64,000 nt of DNA, taken from contig JADNRY010000026.1 in the NCBI GenBank assembly GCA_015501585.1, forward strand, positions 1 through 64,000. The letters run 5' to 3'. Below the pieces are notes generated by a model. It had not been told where the DNA came from. It worked only from the letters and a program-made list of their open reading frames with translations, and ran no database searches. Below are positions 51,731-63,387 of the stretch, one piece after another. Numbering within the stretch: position 1 is the stretch's first letter; each line of letters begins with the position of its first letter. This DNA comes from Rhodocollybia butyracea (Eukaryota; Basidiomycota; Agaricomycetes; Agaricales; Omphalotaceae). The translations under genes and the position numbers were made by a program.

Positions 51731-53190
51731 CCCTCTCCATGACAGGTAAGTAAGTCGTAACAAGTAATTCAATTCATTAACTTCCGAAATACATTAGTGC
51801 TTTCTGGATTTCCCGAATGAACTCCTGGAAAAGATTGCAATCGAAACAGGGGATCGTGAAACTATGTACCTGCTCTCTTCAGTCTCACGACGACTGAATG
51901 AAGTCGTTGCACCCAGATTATTTCGCATCTCCAATGCTCAGACGCTAACAGCATTGGCACGCCCACGTCTGCATACTTTGCGTTTTTTAACACGCATCCA
52001 GCTTATTTTGTCAATAAGCTCAACATCAAATGCCGGTCCTGGGAGTGGGACAAAGTGAAATCTATGCGATTTACATGTGCATTTACCAACCTCTCGATCG
52101 AAAAAAACACACAGTACCCCTTCGATCTTTGATTTTAGATCTTCCAAGCACTTCCATGACTGACTTGTTTGGGAGCATACGTGTCATTCCGCCGTTGAAA
52201 GTAGAGAATCTGACACTACGATTGTCCTTTCCTTCTACTAGGAGGAACATTACGTTGACGGTGATGTGTTACACTCAATCGAATATGGATAATTACTTAA
52301 CTATAATTTCTCAGAGAATTTTCTTTGGGAAATCTCTTACGTCCCTTACTTTGGGCTTCAGCGATCCAGATATACAACGTCAGTCCACTGATAGCATGTC
52401 ACTGGTAGCTCGTTAACAGGAATGCTAGCGGACTACTCCACGATCGCGAAAGTACTCAAATATCTGCCGACTGAAAGCCCAAACATTGTAATCACTGGAC
52501 TTGGAACTTCCCAGTCCCTCCTCGCACGTAGTTGTACTGCAAAGGCTTTTTGACAGTGTTGATTTTCAATTCCAACACCTTCGAGCCTTCACTTATTACA
52601 ACTATAGTGCAGAGTTGGATGTGCGCAAGTTCTTGTTTCATCACCGCACAATCACGTCACTCTCATATCTGGTTCTACACGACATATACAGCGGAAACAC
52701 GCTGATGCTCTCAGAAAGTATGGATAATCTGACGTGTTTCCAAGGCGCGATCTCTGTGGCCATCCCTATCATCATTTCTCATCACCTTACTGCTGTTTCT
52801 ATCACGTACTATCATCCTCGGATGTTCGATGCACTTTGTAGTGCATTGGCTACATCACCATCCATTGTTTTATTCGAAATTCGTCCTCTGAATGGTTTTA
52901 ACAGAATCTGAAACTACATAAAATCGCATGTACATGCAAAGGCTTGGAATGTTTTTGGATGTACAATGGCCTTTGAGAATTCTGAAATGATAGTAAGCTG
53001 CATTTACTTCATTTTTCTATGTTTACTCTAACCACCTGCAGGATGCAAGCAAACGCTTCTACATCCTTCTCCTAACTAGCATGCCTCGACTCAGACTATT
53101 AACTGTTGCTTTTTCCACCGGCGTCATCAGATTCTCTGGCCACGATTCACAGTGCAATACTAGATCAGGTCATGGTAAAGCATCATCCTA
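51731..53190 (+). pseudogene. F-box-like protein, paralogue 2, frameshifted
   Basis: A mini-exon (ATGACAG, about 51740) is followed by an intron starting GTAAGT and ending ATTAG, as in paralogue 3. The next exon carries the F-box motif FPNELLEKIAIETGDRETMYLLSSVS and SRRLNEVVAPRLFRISN (about 51806-51930). After a slip near 51975, FVNKLNIKCRSWEWDK and then ILDLPSTSMTDLFGS follow in other frames. Later parts (52501-52911) read FDSVDFQFQHLRAFTYYNY and HHRTITSLSYLVLH. A last exon is near 53041 (DASKRFYILLLTSMPRL). The gene order matches paralogue 3 but at least three frameshifts are present. Confidence 0.55.
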
Positions 53191-53796
53191 GGAGGCAGGT
53201 GAAAATTGTTGTGAACAAGTACATTCCAATTCGCCCGATTCTTGTATATACTACTTAAATTTGTTTATCCTTGCTCAAATACGCTGAAAAGACGAGTGTA
53301 AGCGCCACACTGCTCGCTAGCACTGCAGGTGCACTACACAGTGGTTTACTTCAGATAATCAAGGCCAAGAACGTCAAGTAACTTCAAGTAACCGAGGCTC
53401 GATTGTTTTTCCTCCACTCCTTGGATGAGACGATATCCGCATAACACTGCCGTGTTTGGATTACAGTCAGCGGCGAGAACATAACTTAAGATGTGGAAAT
53501 ATCAGTCTGCAATGAGACATGCATGTCAACACAGTAGTAAGCAATCGATCAGATCCTAGTTGGATCCTAAGTAAAACTGCATCTTTTTGTATCCATCTTT
53601 CCGTATCCAAAAGGGTTTAGATGCACAGCACAGCCTACCAACTACCGGAACTCACAATATATTGGCCATGATATATCACTTCGCGTACATTCGGTTCAGT
53701 AATGAAAGTTCCCTGCCAACTTCCCTCCCACGTTCTACATGTACGTCCCTTGGGCACAGGGCAAAAGGTTATTCCATTTGTACTACAACTACAACA
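53191..53796. other. spacer between F-box paralogues 2 and 3
   Basis: No supported gene; part of it should be the promoter of paralogue 3. Confidence 0.45.
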
Positions 53797-55305
53797 ATGA
53801 AAGGTATACTGGCATGCACTGTAAAAATACATCTCTAACTATCTGTACCCAGGACTCGAAGATCTTCCCAACGAACTAATATCCACAATTGGAGAGGAAT
53901 ATCTGGAGCGGCAATCAGTCTACTCACTTTACAGTGTGTGCTTTAGATTTGCAGAGATCTTAGGCAGGATACTGTACAAAACATCGACACATAAAGCTAC
54001 AATTGCGTTAACTCGTGGTCGCTATCTACGAAACGTGAACTTTACCTCTCATCCTACAACATTTGTTCGACATCTCTGCCTGGATAGTTCTAAGGGAGCG
54101 TGGATTGGTCCGGCGGATTGGGAATGTCGTCTTGCCCTCCAAGCTGTATTACATTCCAGAGATGGAAAGTTGGATTCCTTATCTCTTGAATCCTACCACC
54201 TCTCAATTGGATGGCTGCTCCATGGACTCAAACCAAGCATTCATTTTGAAATACAATGCGTCCGCATTTGCCTTCCTTTTCCAAACAAAGATGAAGACGT
54301 GATTCTAACAGTAAGACTATGATCCCTTTCAACATAACTGATTAACATGTACCACAGAAAACACTGTTTTCGGAAACAATGACTTCCTTAAATTTGGCTT
54401 TTGATAACATACAATTTTCACGTAAGTTAGTAAATAAAAACCTCGGGATTCATACATGCTAATAGTGGACTCACATAGCCGAATACTTTGTAATTGCAAA
54501 AATTGTACAAGACTTGCATAACAGAAGCCCTAACCTCACCACACTAGTTCTACGCCTACACACGCAAACAACACTTCCTGTCACTGAGCTACAAGCTGTT
54601 TTCAATGACCTTGACTTTACCTTTCCCAAATTGACGTCCTTCAGTTACTCGGGCGGTGATGTTCAGCTCAATATTTTGGGATTCCTCAGACGTCACCGGA
54701 GCGTGCGACACCTCGTATACAGCACCAGTGACAAACATATCGAGGACCTAAAATCAACACTGCGCCATTCACTATCCAACTTGGTGTACTTCGAAGGATT
54801 GTCAACAGCAGCTATAGAGGTGATGGAACATTGCTCACTTCAAAAGCTGCAAATTCGGTACTGCGATCCATCTTCTTGGGTCACTTTCTGTGCAGCTTTG
54901 AAGACATGCCACACCATCACTTCCCTAAATTTCTACTCTGTGAATGGCTTGCGCCTGGACGACGTCCAGTCACTTCTGAATGCTTGTACGCAATTGCAAA
55001 GCTTTGGGTGCGTTTTGAGATGTGATCATAACGCTTTGGCTGTGAGGAACATGGTTATTATCTTCATGATTATTGATCTAACCTTTCTCAAGTCAACCAG
55101 CAGGAAATTTTATGAGCGCGTATTCAACAGTTTACCCCAACTCACTGAACTGACAGTGTCTTTCTGGCTAAGTCACCAGAATGGTATGGCAGAAATGCAG
55201 ATTTCTATCTTGAACAAAGTTATACGCACAATGAAAGTACCTAAAGTACATGTCCAAGTCTGTACAGATAACTTGTTAGTTCCTTTGCTGGAATACGATA
55301 CATAG
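53797..55305 (+). CDS. F-box-like protein, paralogue 3, best preserved
   Basis: Exon 1 is only ATGAAAG (53797-53803), spliced over a 51-nt intron to an exon starting GGLEDLPNELISTIGEEYLE, a clear F-box motif, with VYSLYSVCFRFAEILGRILY as the second helix. The exon stays open to about 54310; short introns at about 54311-54358 and 54421-54480 lead to the final exon, open to TAG at 55303. It contains irregular leucine-rich repeats (NLTTLVLRLHTQTTLPV, FPKLTSFSYSGGDVQLN, LQKLQIRYCDPSSW, LPQLTELTVSFWLS). About 470 residues result. It is expected to be an SCF adaptor with unknown target. The start was chosen because the seven-base first exon is in phase with the F-box. Confidence 0.7.
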
Positions 55306-56825
55306 CTTTGCATTGAACAATGCGCTCTTAACTTGGTGAATATTGGACGGCAATTCTGGGGAATCTCAGATAGTATTACCAGGCACTAGAGCTTTCTCTC
55401 TGGTTTGCCTAGCTTTCAGATACAGCTGCCCACTTCTACCAATGCGCAGACGAGGTGGACCATTAACACTGATTCAACTGTAACAACTTCTAAGTGCCTT
55501 GTGACTGTTGTATCAGCGGTGATTATAGAAAATTGAACAGTGTAAGCTTGGTGTAAGTCAATCTAGAAGCTAAGAGTTAAGCTCGTGAGCAGATTATATC
55601 CTTTTAGCTTAGCAGCTTTCCCCGGCCCCATATTACAGAAACTGGGCAGCTTCCAAGTTCCTCAATGCAACGATTCCAGGAGGTATCCGCATACTGATAC
55701 TGCCAGTGTTTAGGAAATTATTGCCTGCCCATCGCCAAACATCCCTTCTCCCTCTTGTTGTCGTTCATTGCTTAGTGTTTCCGGCTGAACGAGAAGCGAC
55801 TGGCGGTTCGGTGGTGGAGTACTGACGAGCCTTGGAGCTGTTCCTAAGCTACGTGGAGCTAGCGAAGCAATAATCAGACAAATGAATGAATAACAATCAA
55901 GGATACCGCAATTGTCACTTTCGGAAAGTTGCATCCGAACCGCCTCAAGTGTACGCGGATAATTTGCCAGATAAACTACTTAACTCCGTTAAGTATGGAA
56001 AGTCCGTTCACGGAAAACTGTAGTAGGCAAGACTTAACTCTAGTGGCCCATCAGGAGAACGCGCTCCACCAGGTAAACCGCCGGATCTTCGATAACCAAA
56101 GTTGGTGTACCAGCTGAATTAAGGTACATAAGAACCTGCAATCTTCTGTCCGCATTGTTTTCACTCCGCTATCATGCCGATAGAACAAGCAGTGAAAGTA
56201 ACTTTGATCAGCGACAACCAATACCCTCTTCCTGTCCATACATCGCAGACAACTGCCATCTGGAATATCACGCTGCCAGTAATTGAATCACAAGCGCGTG
56301 GAACTCACCACTTTCATGTCATTGTACACAAGTTGACAGAGAAATAGGTTATCATGTACGTAGGAGGCCTTCATCTTTTGGATAGAGAACTTATACCAAC
56401 TCTTGACCAACACAGGACTGGCCCGATGGTTGCCTCGTGCAATGTACAAGAGAGAATATATACAACCGTATGGACGAAGGAAGTAGGACCGGATAATGTT
56501 TGCATGTACTGTAACTAATTGTGTTAAATTCTTCAGTGAAATCTATGCATCTATACTGAGTAGTGGGGGATTGGTGAAGTAGATGAGTATCTAGGAGTCG
56601 GGGATTGCTGCGCAGCAGCGTTAAGGATACAAGTACCCGGTAGGACCCGGGAGGAGAAGAGAAAAGGGGAGATACGGAACGACGCCGCAAACTTGAACCG
56701 CGGGACGGACGGACCGCCCGGCGCTTAAAGCGCATCAGAGTCGAACCACTCATCGGGAATGCATCGTTCTTCCCTCCCCTCCGTTACTTATTAAATAAAA
56801 GATGTAGAAAAGGTGTAATATGGGT
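55306..56825. other. 1.5-kb non-coding region
   Basis: No gene supported. The GC-rich block at about 56580-56760 (CGGGACGGACGGACCGCCC) resembles other GC-rich blocks at 10.47-10.69 kb and 37.1-37.3 kb and may be LTR-derived, but ends were not found. Confidence 0.4.
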
Positions 56826-57603
56826 AGAGGACCCATGAGACAACGATATAGAGCCCTGGGGACAGTGTAGGAACCAGGAGAACACTTACAAGCTCACTTA
56901 TGGCTTAAAAGGGCAACATGAGATTTATCTTCTTGGCTCTTGGCAAGCCAAGAGAGTCTTACCAACCCATGGTACCTTAATTAAGAAAATTTCAAGGGCC
57001 TAGGAGTATAAAAAGGCAAGGAAATGAAGAGAAAAGCATTCTTTCTTACCCCCACCAGGTGTAGCAGCTCCTTATCAGGCTACTACTAAAAGATTGAATT
57101 GATATAAAGACTGGGATTTACAGAGAGAAATTGACAAGCAATTGAACTTGAGTAAAGAGACAGAAAGAGATTCAGTGTGAACTGAGTGCAGAGAAGTTAA
57201 GACAAAGACTTAGAAAGGACTTTGAATATTATTTTCAAACCACAGTTAGGCTGCAGTCAGAGCTCTGTCTGAGTTATAGGGACACCCTCTGGTCAGTTGT
57301 GACTTGTGTTAATTTGTGATTTTACCAAGGGACTTAGGAATAGTATTTGTTTGACAGCTCAGAGCTTGGGGATCAGCTTAAATAAGTCTGTACTTTGAAA
57401 GGGAAGGCACTTAGTGAAATAACACTCAGTGTAGCAAGGAAGCACTTGAATAGATTGAAGTTTAAAATATATATTATTTGGCTGAACTAAAAACCCGAAC
57501 TGAGTAATAAGTTGTGTGTGTGTTTGGTGTGGTTGTGTAAGCCATTTCTAAGTTCACCCCAGTTTAGACCTCTCAATGCTTAATTCACATTGTCGCTCTA
57601 CGG
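56826..57603 (+). mobile_element. LTR-like non-coding sequence with TATA box
   Basis: A TATAAAAAGG box at 57007-57016 is followed by a pyrimidine tract and about 550 bp of A/G-rich non-coding sequence with repeated GAGA and TTGAA words. This is the layout of an LTR with its R-U5 region and leader, but no paired LTR or target duplication was found. Assignment is tentative. Confidence 0.3.
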
Positions 57604-58330
57604 ATGTTCTATCTGCCTCAAATGATATCACGACAAACAGCGCTCAGGTGTTCGGTCCACTTTTACAACAACAGAAGAGAAATTTCTACCAGCAATCTCA
57701 GCTTTGACTCGAACGATTGCGTGGCTTGGAGGATCTTCTCTGTTGTCTCCCCATCATCGAGAGGAACTTTACCGCTTGCCTCTATCAGCACGAGAGCCTA
57801 CTATCCTACGCAATCTTTATCACCTGCGCCAATACTTTCCCGAAATTATATCGTCCACAGAGATTGCCCTGTTCCATATATTGGATGCCTATCCTGACGA
57901 AACGTCGGAAACTCTTAGGTCAATGATGACGGTACGGATATTTTTTGGGTCATGCCATGTTCAAGTTTTAATGCGATTGCAGGCGGTGAAGCGTGGCAAA
58001 GTAGCGCTATTGCAATTTCCTTGCCGAAGTTTCGAAACACTCGGTGTTCAATGATGGGTAGATGATGATGTTGTAAAATATCTCATCAATAGGTGGTGCT
58101 CCAAATCCCTGAGAACTCTTGGACTCGGCACTTGGTTTGCCTGCAAGTTCCTTTTTCAGGATACTCAGTGTGTGCACGCCAAAACCGGGACCTTGACCTC
58201 AGAAGATGAACTGGGCGTGCAAAAATGGTGTCGCACTGCTGAGGTACAATTCTTATTTTGGTTTACGGGTTTCGCTAAGTCGAGAGTAGAAGGCCCAAGG
58301 ACTTACAAACTGGGATCGCGCGTTCATTCC
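57604..58330 (+). pseudogene. unrecognised coding remnant
   Basis: Two overlapping frames show coding-like composition: 57604 onwards (QVFGPLLQQQKRNFYQQSQL) and 57704-58054 (LREPTILRNLYHL-type leucine-rich helices, RQYFPEIISSTEIALFHILD). They cannot both be real. No domain is recognised. It is listed because 116 codons stay open in a helical, soluble composition. Confidence 0.25.
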
Positions 58331-59031
58331 AATTAATGATTTTCACTTCCACTGCTCGATATGAAGAGCCTGTAGGCTCAAAGCATGACGTTGTAGATAT
58401 GTATGGAGAAGAACTTAATCATAACGAATGTGAGTGCTTCGTCACTATATCCAATTCTTCCTCATTTACATATTTTTTGGTAGTACAAGGAGTCGATGAA
58501 AGTGGCGCCGCGTGAGTTGTGCGATTCGTCCGCATGGTGACAAACTAGTACGCTTCTGCCGCTTTCATTTGGTATAACGCCTCAAGACGGCTCAACAACT
58601 TGGCTATCATGGTGAATCGCTTTCGCTACGATGAGATTGGACCCGAGCCGGGATGTTGTCCCACGATCTTCCCTCCCAACTCTACTGAGTACATCTTGGC
58701 AATGTCCGGATATCTAGCTAAATGTTGCTAAGGAGCTTTGTATCTGCTTTGGGCTCGCTGTTCCACTTTGCAGTAGCTTCAATGCTATCTGTTTTTCCCT
58801 TAGAATGATTCATACACTAGCAGGCTAGCAAATTTCAGATTCAGGGGTACAAGTACAAGCTGAGTAAAAAAGAAAAACAAACAACCCACGTCCCACATTC
58901 AGAACCCTTTACACACCAGAAGAGAGAGGAGTAATGAGACATGCTATATGACAGTGGTATTCGACAGTGGTATTCGACAGTGGTATTCGACTTTGACATC
59001 TGCTGATCAATGCATCCCAGGTGTGCTTGAA
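58331..59031. other. non-coding stretch with a minisatellite
   Basis: No supported gene; its right end is the 3' flank of the minus-strand Cys-cluster gene. Contains the 13-bp minisatellite listed separately. Confidence 0.4.
58950..58991. repeat. 13-bp minisatellite, three units
   Basis: The unit GACAGTGGTATTC is repeated three times without mismatch, followed by a partial unit. Confidence 0.9.
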
Positions 59032-60134
59032 TCAGCCCAAGTTTCGCCGATTGGTGCAATGAATGATGGAGGCTAGTAAGTATGTTGAGTGATCAAATTG
59101 GATAGCAAGGGTACATGTATTCACCAATGGCAGCCGCAGATGGCTCTCTGCTAAAGGAGTGGGCAAAAAGGACTCTTCGAATTCAAACGATAATGATGCC
59201 GGAGGAATGAGACCAGTAGAAAATGTTGTAGGAAAGTTCAAATTCATGGGGTGCATAATACTGGAGGAGCCGTGCGAAGCAGAATCTTGGGAGGAGGGAG
59301 AGGGCGTATCTTCGATTCCCGCATAAGAGTGCACTCGCTGCTCCTTGGAGCCAGTAAACATGGGGGCGAAACGCTGAAGACGCTCTTCCCTGATGCGGAG
59401 AGCCTCCTCCTTGGACTGGAGTCTCTCCTCTTGGATTCTGAGCCTCTCCTCGTCATCCCTTATTTTCTCCTCCCTGTTGAAGATTTCATCGTCCTTGTCA
59501 CGGAGCTTCTTCAACCTTCGGCTCACTCGCTGTTCCGCAGCATGTAGGCTTTTTTGCTGATCGAAACCAGAGGCATTGTAAAGGGCAGCATATTCAGAGT
59601 CATTGATGTTCATCCTCTCTTGAACTCGCATTCTCTTCAGAAAGTCCCTCTTTGTACACCCCGTCGAGTAGGTGCATTGTTTACACAGGAGTGTAAACTC
59701 ATCGCTGGTGCATTCGATTCCTTTGTGGTAGCATCGATCGCACGCCTGGTTGTAACTATCAGTAAATGGATCTGCCAAAATATTTCGAATACAAACAAGA
59801 TTACGGTACTTTTGATTCAGCTCTTGTTTTTCGGCTTTTGTTCCCGGTCCTCTGTAGATTTTATGGAACTCCTTCAATAAGTTATTGCTGATCTCATGGG
59901 CCTTTGAATTTTCAGTAGTCTCCGCATTCTCTGTGTCACGAGCCACCCAACTTTCCTGCCAACGGTGGACTGTTCCGGCGCATCAGTGCTCGCTGAAGTT
60001 TGTGGCTGGCACATTAGATTCTGTCCATAGTAAGACGGGTGTCTGTAGTGAGATAAGGGAACCCCAGCAGACGTCCATTGCTGTTCAAATGTTTGGCCGG
60101 ATGTCAAGCCACCTGCGCAGACACGGTGATCCAT
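59032..60134 (-). CDS. Cys-cluster and coiled-coil protein, unrecognised; one-base slip near the start
   Basis: From ATG at 60134 the frame gives MDHRVCAGGLTSGQTFEQQW and a Gln/Ser-rich region. One missing T near 59958 then shifts it (the expected STVWQESWVARDTEN is split). The rest is open from about 59957 to 59032, about 305 codons. It holds a Cys cluster, CDRCYHKGIECT then LLCKQCTYSTGC, which resembles a fungal zinc-binuclear-type or small zinc-knuckle module, followed by a basic stretch (RDFLKRMRVQERM) and a long Arg/Glu coiled coil (REEKIRDDEERLRIQEERLQ) and a Ser/Pro-rich tail. Similar hypothetical proteins with this Cys spacing occur in agarics. DNA binding is possible, but inferred. 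The slip may be a sequencing error in a homopolymer. Confidence 0.6.
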
Positions 60135-61108
60135 GAGTAGTTTTCTGTCCGACAAAAGACAGTGACTTTGATCTTTATAACAGTACAAGTACAAGAACTT
60201 TCAAGAAAAAGTAATGCGTCCCTTAGCAACAGAAAGAGATCCGGAAAGAATAACTGATATCGTAAATATAGATTTCTTGTTGAGGCAAAGGAATATCCTT
60301 GATCAAGTCCTTAATCGACTCGGAGAAACACGTGTCTGTGACTAGCGCTGTCAAAAAAGTACATGTTTTTCACTTTGCTTTGTTACTGCAATTCTCATTA
60401 GAGCGTATCTGCAACCGCTAAAAAGGTGACATGTAATGAGGAGACGCAGATGAGACGGCGTGACAAGCTTGCGGTCGTCATCCGCGATCGTTGTGTGACG
60501 TAGCGAGGAGACGCCGAGGTCACCCAACCGACTGCAAATACACTCTATTCCACTTAGGAAAAACTAGGCGTGATGTCGATAACAAATACCTTGAAGTTGT
60601 TGAAGACACAATACTCAAACTAGCAAACCAATAAACATCAACAATGGAGATGTGAAGACACTAGTGCCGAGAGCAATGTTGTTTACATGCGTCTTTTTCC
60701 CCGTTTTTTGGTTACTAAAAAGATTCCAGGATGCAAACAAACTCGAGCTCAAGCTCAACTAGTGGAGTTCCAGCACAAATCAGCGGTAGCGAACGACTGT
60801 CGTTGATGAATCTTCAGGCCTTCCTGTCCGTCTATAGAATATCGCAGTTGAATATTGAACATTGATCGATAAATACTAGCCTGGTACGTGACATTAGTTT
60901 TTCCCTGCTCACGTTAATCTAAAACATTATAGATCCTCCTCCTGATTCCCTCTTTATGGCACGAAAGACGCTCTCTACTCTTGCAATTCCTCATGGGTCA
61001 ACCTTTGAGTAATCAGAATCGCGTACATCCGAAGGAACAACCGGCAACCATGGAACACGCCTGAGATAGGTAGGTAAAAGAACCTATCTCATTGCCTGTA
61101 CCGTCGTC
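60135..61108. other. promoter region and spacer
   Basis: Upstream of the Cys-cluster gene. A short inverted repeat GAGATAGGT...ACCTATCTC is at about 61063-61090. No gene supported. Confidence 0.4.
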
Positions 61109-61194
61109 GCCCAGACAGCTGAGTGGTTAAGCGGTTCATGGCAGTTCATGCAAATGGGTTGTGGACTGAGGCGGGTTCGACTCCCAGTTTGGGT
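61109..61194 (+). tRNA. degenerate tRNA-like sequence
   Basis: The acceptor GCCCAGA/TTTGGGT pairs with G-T wobbles. The A-box region (GCTGAGTGGTTAAGC) and the B box (GGGTTCGACTCCC) are intact. The stem GTTCA/TGGAC encloses a 23-nt loop plus insert with G at position 33, as in the copies at 26.2 and 30.2 kb. The T stem has mismatches. It is probably a pseudogene or SINE head. Confidence 0.4.
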
Positions 61195-61789
61195 GCTGCG
61201 GCTGTTATCGGGATCTACTCTTAAGATTTTTCTACTGTTTTGCTGCTCACTTCTGGCGTGACATTAAGTTACAGCTGGAATGTATTGTATTTGTTCTGTG
61301 AAGCTGGGGAAAGCAACCAGCTGGGCGGTATCTGGGCACGTAAGTCATCTCGCAGCGATGTCAAGTTCAAGTTTACTACTTAGGTGTCAATAATACATCT
61401 GGACTCCAGATCCACAGTCTAATGTACTGTTTCTTCCCAACTGTTCAATGGAAAACTGGCTATCCTAGTCGTGAAGAAATTGTTGATAATATAACCTCGA
61501 TTTCTTTACATATTCCGAACTTTTGTTCTGGTATGTTTTCTGTGTGGCCGTCAATCCGTTCAGATGGAAGTGGGGGCTCTTTGTCTTTTTCGGACTAGGT
61601 AAAAGTTTACCGCTGAGTTTTGTAGAACAGGAGGATCGGCTGAGGGAGAAGTTGAATTGGGAAGCGGAGCAAATTGAGCGTAACAATAAAAGTAAATAGA
61701 TAACAAGGTTGTTGTAAGATAGGTTTAGCGCCTATGTTTGATGATATCTGCGGACTACTCGGCCCGTGTGCACTCTTAAACGAACGCCA
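61195..61789. other. non-coding stretch before the Sld3-like exon
   Basis: No supported exon. Upstream exons of the Sld3-like gene may lie here, but none could be joined in phase. Confidence 0.35.
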
Positions 61790-61911
61790 ATGGCCACTAT
61801 ATATTATCTGGCTTGCCCTATGTTCTCGACCTAAAACCGCCAATCAAATGGTTGTCATCTCAAGAAACCAATTTGAACCAAAGCTTCCCATTCACTGATT
61901 TAAACAGTGAA

Positions 61912-62063
61912 TGTAATGCCTACGGCACGTTCATTGCCGTTAGCGCCGATATTACATAATTAGTCTACTCTTATCCTTGTACCACATACTCGTTTCGGTC
62001 TATTTCTCTAATAGAACGAGATCTTGCTCATGGTCTGAGGCATTAAGAGTCAGGGCTCTTACA
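61912..62063 (+). repeat. left LTR of the TRIM
   Basis: 152-bp terminal repeat with TG..CA ends, nearly identical to 63236-63387. Confidence 0.9.
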
Positions 62064-62106
62064 CTTTTTTGAGCAACCTTGTCCTGAATAGGACTATTAC
62101 AGCAAT

Positions 62107-62802
62107 ATGACCACACAACAGCACAACTCAAGCCATGACTCTGTCATGGCTCTGGCTTACTCTTTTCTTTCTCAAATCCTTTCCATGTTCCCTCATGATC
62201 CTCTCTCACACATCTCTGGGATCCTGGACTTCTCCTCCCAGGGAATTCAACAGCTGCTAGTCAACTTTAAGCAGCTCTGGGAACAACATGGTCTTTCAGT
62301 GGCTGGTAGGGATTTGGCAGAGGCAGTGGTGCAGGATTCAACATTAAGAAGTTGCTGGGCAGTGAAGGAAGAAGGTTTCCAGGCAGAGGTCTGTTTTCAG
62401 ATGATAGAGTCTATTAAGAGACTGGGAGAAGAGTTTGGGATGGAACTGTCCAAATCTCAAACACCACCTCCTGCTCCAAGTTCTCCATCACCTTTGACCG
62501 CTCCTACTGCCTCATCACCGACTCCCACGCTCGCTTCGAACGCATTGAACGCATTGAAATCATCTCCACATGCTCTGACATTGGTTTCACCCTCCAAACC
62601 CACTTCCCCTTCATTTCAACTCCAACCAACCTCAGAGTTTGCACGGGAGGTGGCTGAACTGCGGAAAGCAGGCCGGAAACTTGAAGTATTCATGGATGAA
62701 CATGTCATGGGGCTCGAACACACAGCTGGCACACCGCCAGCTCGTGTTCATCTCTCAAACACTCCAACGAGTGTACACCTGTGCCTTATATTGCCCCTGT
62801 GA
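62107..62802 (+). CDS. gag-like ORF inside the TRIM
   Basis: A 231-codon frame fills most of the interior. It starts MTTQQHNSSHDSVMALAYSF, has a helical middle (GIQQLLVNFKQLWEQHG, CFQMIESIKRLGEEFGME), a Pro/Ser/Thr-rich linker (TPPPAPSSPSPLTAPTASS), then EVAELRKAGRKLEVFMDEH. Coding-like sequence continues in other frames after 62760 (KCVKHNVYGAFGLLL), so the ORF was longer before a frameshift. Its position and helical composition suggest a Gag capsid relic; no CCHC knuckle is seen, and no protease or reverse transcriptase is present. Confidence 0.5.
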   Translation: MTTQQHNSSHDSVMALAYSFLSQILSMFPHDPLSHISGILDFSSQGIQQLLVNFKQLWEQHGLSVAGRDLAEAVVQDSTLRSCWAVKEEGFQAEVCFQMIESIKRLGEEFGMELSKSQTPPPAPSSPSPLTAPTASSPTPTLASNALNALKSSPHALTLVSPSKPTSPSFQLQPTSEFAREVAELRKAGRKLEVFMDEHVMGLEHTAGTPPARVHLSNTPTSVHLCLILPL

Positions 62803-63235
62803 CTGCTGTTCCACCAACAGGCCTTCGTAAATGTGTCAAACACAATGTGTATGGTGCGTTTGGTTTGCTCTTGCTTTGTTCAAGTCGTTGCCCATCCCAA
62901 TCTGGTACACTCATGCCATCACCCTCACCCACTGAAACTCCCCATCACCATATTTGTGCTCCCAATCAATGCTCCCATTCATGGCGCTGGAGATCTACTG
63001 TCTCCAATGTGCCACCACCATCTCAATCTGGACTTAGTGTCAGCATCCAGAGAATCCGGCAATTTTCACAGGACACTTTCTCTTCTTCTGCACTTATGGA
63101 AATTGCCAGCATACTACATCGTACGTTACCTATTAGATGACTGTATGTTTCTCTTTGTTATGTTTTCCCTTTTCCATCTTTCTCTTTTGTTTTTTTTGGG
63201 TAAGATGGACCTGTGGGGTCAATCTAGGGGGCATG

Positions 63236-63387
63236 TGTAACGCCTACGGCACGTTCATTGCCGTTAGCGCCGATATTACATAATTAGTCTACTCTTATCC
63301 TCGTACCACATACTTGTTTCGGTCTATTTCTCTAATAGAACGAGATCTTGCTCATGGTCTGAGGCATTAAGAGTCAGGGCTCTTACA
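63236..63387 (+). repeat. right LTR of the TRIM
   Basis: 152-bp terminal repeat, followed immediately by the GTGAA target duplication. Confidence 0.9.

Larger units (their letters stand above)
61912..63387 (+). mobile_element. TRIM (miniature LTR retrotransposon) with 152-bp LTRs and gag-like ORF
   Basis: The left LTR is 61912-62063 and the right LTR 63236-63387. Both are 152 bp, start TGTAA(T/C)GCC and end CTCTTACA, and differ at only about four bases, so the insertion is young. The target duplication GTGAA is exact (61907-61911 and 63388-63392). The right LTR is preceded by a G-rich tract (CTAGGGGGCA) that could be the polypurine tract. The total of 1,476 bp is too short for pol. The primer-binding site was not identified. 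Confidence 0.9.

Noticed and set aside
56826..57603. Complete LTR retrotransposon
   Set aside because: TATA and leader-like sequence are present, but no second LTR, target duplication or pol ORF was found; kept only as a low-confidence LTR-like tract.
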